Positions 13,971 to 15,278 of a stretch of DNA of 15,278 bases are shown here, piece after piece (position 1 is the stretch's first letter; the number at the start of each line of letters is the position of its first letter). The stretch spans positions 1 to 15,278 of the forward strand of contig JBOGIQ010000124.1 of assembly GCA_050742535.1 (NCBI GenBank). The letters are read 5' to 3'. The notes under the pieces are model-generated. The model did no database searches and was not told the DNA's origin. It saw only the letters and a program-made list of their open reading frames with translations. The position numbers and the translations under genes are program-made. This stretch comes from Gp6-AA40 sp050742535 (GTDB lineage Bacteria > Acidobacteriota > Vicinamibacteria > Vicinamibacterales > UBA2999).

Positions 13971-14354
13971 ATGCCGATGCCAACGCCGCGCGGACGCAGA
14001 GCGGGCGAGCCAGCCGCCGCCGCGGAGCTCCCCGCGTTCAAGGCGCAGTTCTTCCGTGCGCTGGCGCATCCAACGCGCATCAGGCTGCTCGAAGCGCTCG
14101 TGCGCGGCGGCCGTACCGTTCAGGAGCTGCAGGACGCGCTGACGCTCGATCAGCCCACTGTCTCCCAACAGCTTGCGGTCCTGAGACACCAGGGCATCGT
14201 GGCCGCGCAGAAAGAAGGGCTGTCGGTGCGGTACACGGTGCGCGACCCGCTCGTCGGTGAGCTGCTCGAAGTGGCCCGTCGCATCTTCAACAACCACCTC
14301 GTCAACACCAGCGGATTGCTGCGCGAGCTGCAGCGGGAAGTCCGCCGCGGCTAG
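13971..14354 (+). CDS. ArsR-family winged-helix regulator lacking cysteines; likely regulator of the dab locus
   Basis: A 127-residue protein from the ATG at 13971; an in-frame TTG at 13938 would start inside the promoter block and is rejected. ATG at 13977 is also possible. The winged helix-turn-helix spans about 22-100: FFRALAHPTRIRLLEALVRG (28-46), recognition region LDQPTVSQQLAVLRHQGIV (59-77) and wing KEGLSVRYTV (81-90). The protein has no cysteine at all, so it cannot use the ELCVCD metal site or a redox thiol pair of many ArsR members; the ligand is unknown. Family members usually repress their own and the divergent gene. Its location, back-to-back with dabA over a 40-base AT-rich gap, points to control of inorganic-carbon uptake. 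The 3' end shares its TAG with the convergent ROK gene. Confidence 0.85.
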   Translation: MPMPTPRGRRAGEPAAAAELPAFKAQFFRALAHPTRIRLLEALVRGGRTVQELQDALTLDQPTVSQQLAVLRHQGIVAAQKEGLSVRYTVRDPLVGELLEVARRIFNNHLVNTSGLLRELQREVRRG

Positions 14355-15265
14355 GAGCCCGGCCACAACCAGGCCGCGCCGCGCACGCCGCTGGAATCCC
14401 CATGCCGGGCGCGGACGAGTCGCGTGCGGACGGCTTCTCCCTTGCCGGCCGCGAACACCCACTGTCCCCAGAGCGGCGGGATCCGCGTATACAGCGTGTC
14501 GATATTCGAGAGCCCGCCGCCCAGCACGACGACGTCCGGATCGAGCACGTTGATGATCGCGGCCAGGCCGCGCGCCGCGCGGGACACGTAGCGGTCCAAC
14601 GTCGCCTGTGCGGCCACGTCGCCGCCGGACGCGTGCGCGAGAAGATCCGGCACGTCGCAGCGCCGGCCGGTATGCCGCTCGTGGTCTGACGAGAGTCCGG
14701 GCCCTGAGAGATACGTCTCGATGCACCCGCGCTTCCCGCAGTAGCACCCGGGGGCCGGCTCGTCGTCGGCATCCGCCCATGGCAGGGCAATGTGCCCCCA
14801 TTCGCCCGCGATGGCATTCGCGCCCGTGAGCACCGACCCGCGCACGACGACGCCGGCGCCGGTTCCCGTGCCAAGGATGACGCCGAAGACGACCTCCGCT
14901 CCCGCCGCGGCGCCATCGGCGGCTTCCGACATCGCGAAGCAGTTCGCATCGTTGGCGATGCGAACTTCACGATCGAGCCGCGCGGAGAGATCGCCGCCGA
15001 GCGGCCTGCCGATCAACCAGGTCGAATTCGCGTTCTTGACCAGGCCCGTTAACGGCGAGAGCGTCCCCGGTATGCCCACTCCGACGAAACCCCGGACACC
15101 GGCCCGAGCCTCGAGTGCGTCCGTCACCGAGGCAATCGCGTCCAGCGTCGCCTGGTAATCGTCGCGGGGCGTGGGAACACGCAGGCGCGCCACCTCCCTG
15201 CTGCCGTCGAGCGCGATGCCTTCGATTTTCGTTCCGCCGAGATCGATGCCGATACGCAGGTTCAC
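14351..15265 (-). CDS. ROK-family sugar kinase (fructokinase/N-acetylglucosamine kinase type)
   Basis: A 304-residue cytoplasmic kinase. DLGGTK (8-13) binds phosphate, GIPGTLSPLTGLVKNANS (64-81) and ANDANCFA (104-111, with catalytic D106) form the sugar site, and LGTGTGAGVVV (131-141) is the nucleotide loop. The ROK zinc motif is complete: EWGHI with H158 and CYCGKRGCIE with C174, C176 and C181. This arrangement matches Mak- and NagK-type kinases that phosphorylate hexoses or amino sugars at C6 with ATP; the exact sugar is not decided by these motifs. The GTG at 15265 is chosen because the conserved N-terminus LRIGIDLGGTK follows at once; only 13 bases of upstream sequence are in the window. 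Its stop overlaps that of the ArsR gene, so the two genes converge without a terminator. Confidence 0.92.
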   Translation of the reverse strand: MNLRIGIDLGGTKIEGIALDGSREVARLRVPTPRDDYQATLDAIASVTDALEARAGVRGFVGVGIPGTLSPLTGLVKNANSTWLIGRPLGGDLSARLDREVRIANDANCFAMSEAADGAAAGAEVVFGVILGTGTGAGVVVRGSVLTGANAIAGEWGHIALPWADADDEPAPGCYCGKRGCIETYLSGPGLSSDHERHTGRRCDVPDLLAHASGGDVAAQATLDRYVSRAARGLAAIINVLDPDVVVLGGGLSNIDTLYTRIPPLWGQWVFAAGKGEAVRTRLVRARHGDSSGVRGAAWLWPGS

Positions 15266-15278
15266 CGTTACGGGTCCG

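Overview
The window is GC-rich chromosomal DNA, densely packed with genes that often overlap by 1 to 4 bases. No rRNA, tRNA, CRISPR array, transposase or phage gene was seen, and no gene-free stretch exceeds about 90 bases. The mix of a SpoIID/LytB protein, a bacterial SET methyltransferase, a radical SAM protein and a GMC/Gfo/VOC oxidoreductase set, with high GC3, fits a soil or sediment bacterium, perhaps Acidobacteriota (Vicinamibacteria-like). This taxonomic guess rests on gene flavour only and is weak.

Region 1 (1-2953, all minus strand): a SET-domain lysine methyltransferase overlaps a secreted SpoIID/LytB-domain protein. Downstream follow a small exported protein with two copies of a Cys-X15-Cys 'VWREA'-like repeat and a large, unrecognised exported protein with a C-terminal membrane helix, cut by the left edge. 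These last two overlap (GTGA) and are probably made together.

Region 2 (3017-7193, plus strand): a compact operon of a radical SAM enzyme with extra C-terminal cysteines, a Gfo/Idh/MocA oxidoreductase, a flavin-dependent GMC oxidoreductase and a VOC-fold metalloprotein. The last three are joined by ATGA start/stop overlaps. The set looks like a small-molecule (sugar, polyol or peptide) oxidation pathway whose substrate cannot be read from the sequence. A perfect 7-bp-stem hairpin separates it from the convergent region 3.

Region 3 (7218-13930, minus strand): the most notable part, a Dab-type inorganic-carbon accumulation locus. DabA (DUF2309) keeps the full predicted zinc/catalytic set. It is followed by a NuoL-like DabB and, unlike the two-gene Dab systems I know, by a second antiporter-like (NuoM-like) protein that has lost a key charged residue. 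A phospholipase D-like protein ends the run. An ArsR-type repressor with no cysteines is divergently transcribed from dabA across a short AT-rich block that holds both promoters and an inverted repeat, so it probably controls the locus.

Region 4 (14351-15265, minus strand): a ROK-family sugar kinase ends tail-to-tail with the ArsR gene, the two sharing a CTAG that supplies both stop codons.

A recurring feature is a -10-like hexamer only 5 to 12 bases before several operon-leading start codons, with no Shine-Dalgarno sequence. This suggests leaderless or near-leaderless transcripts.
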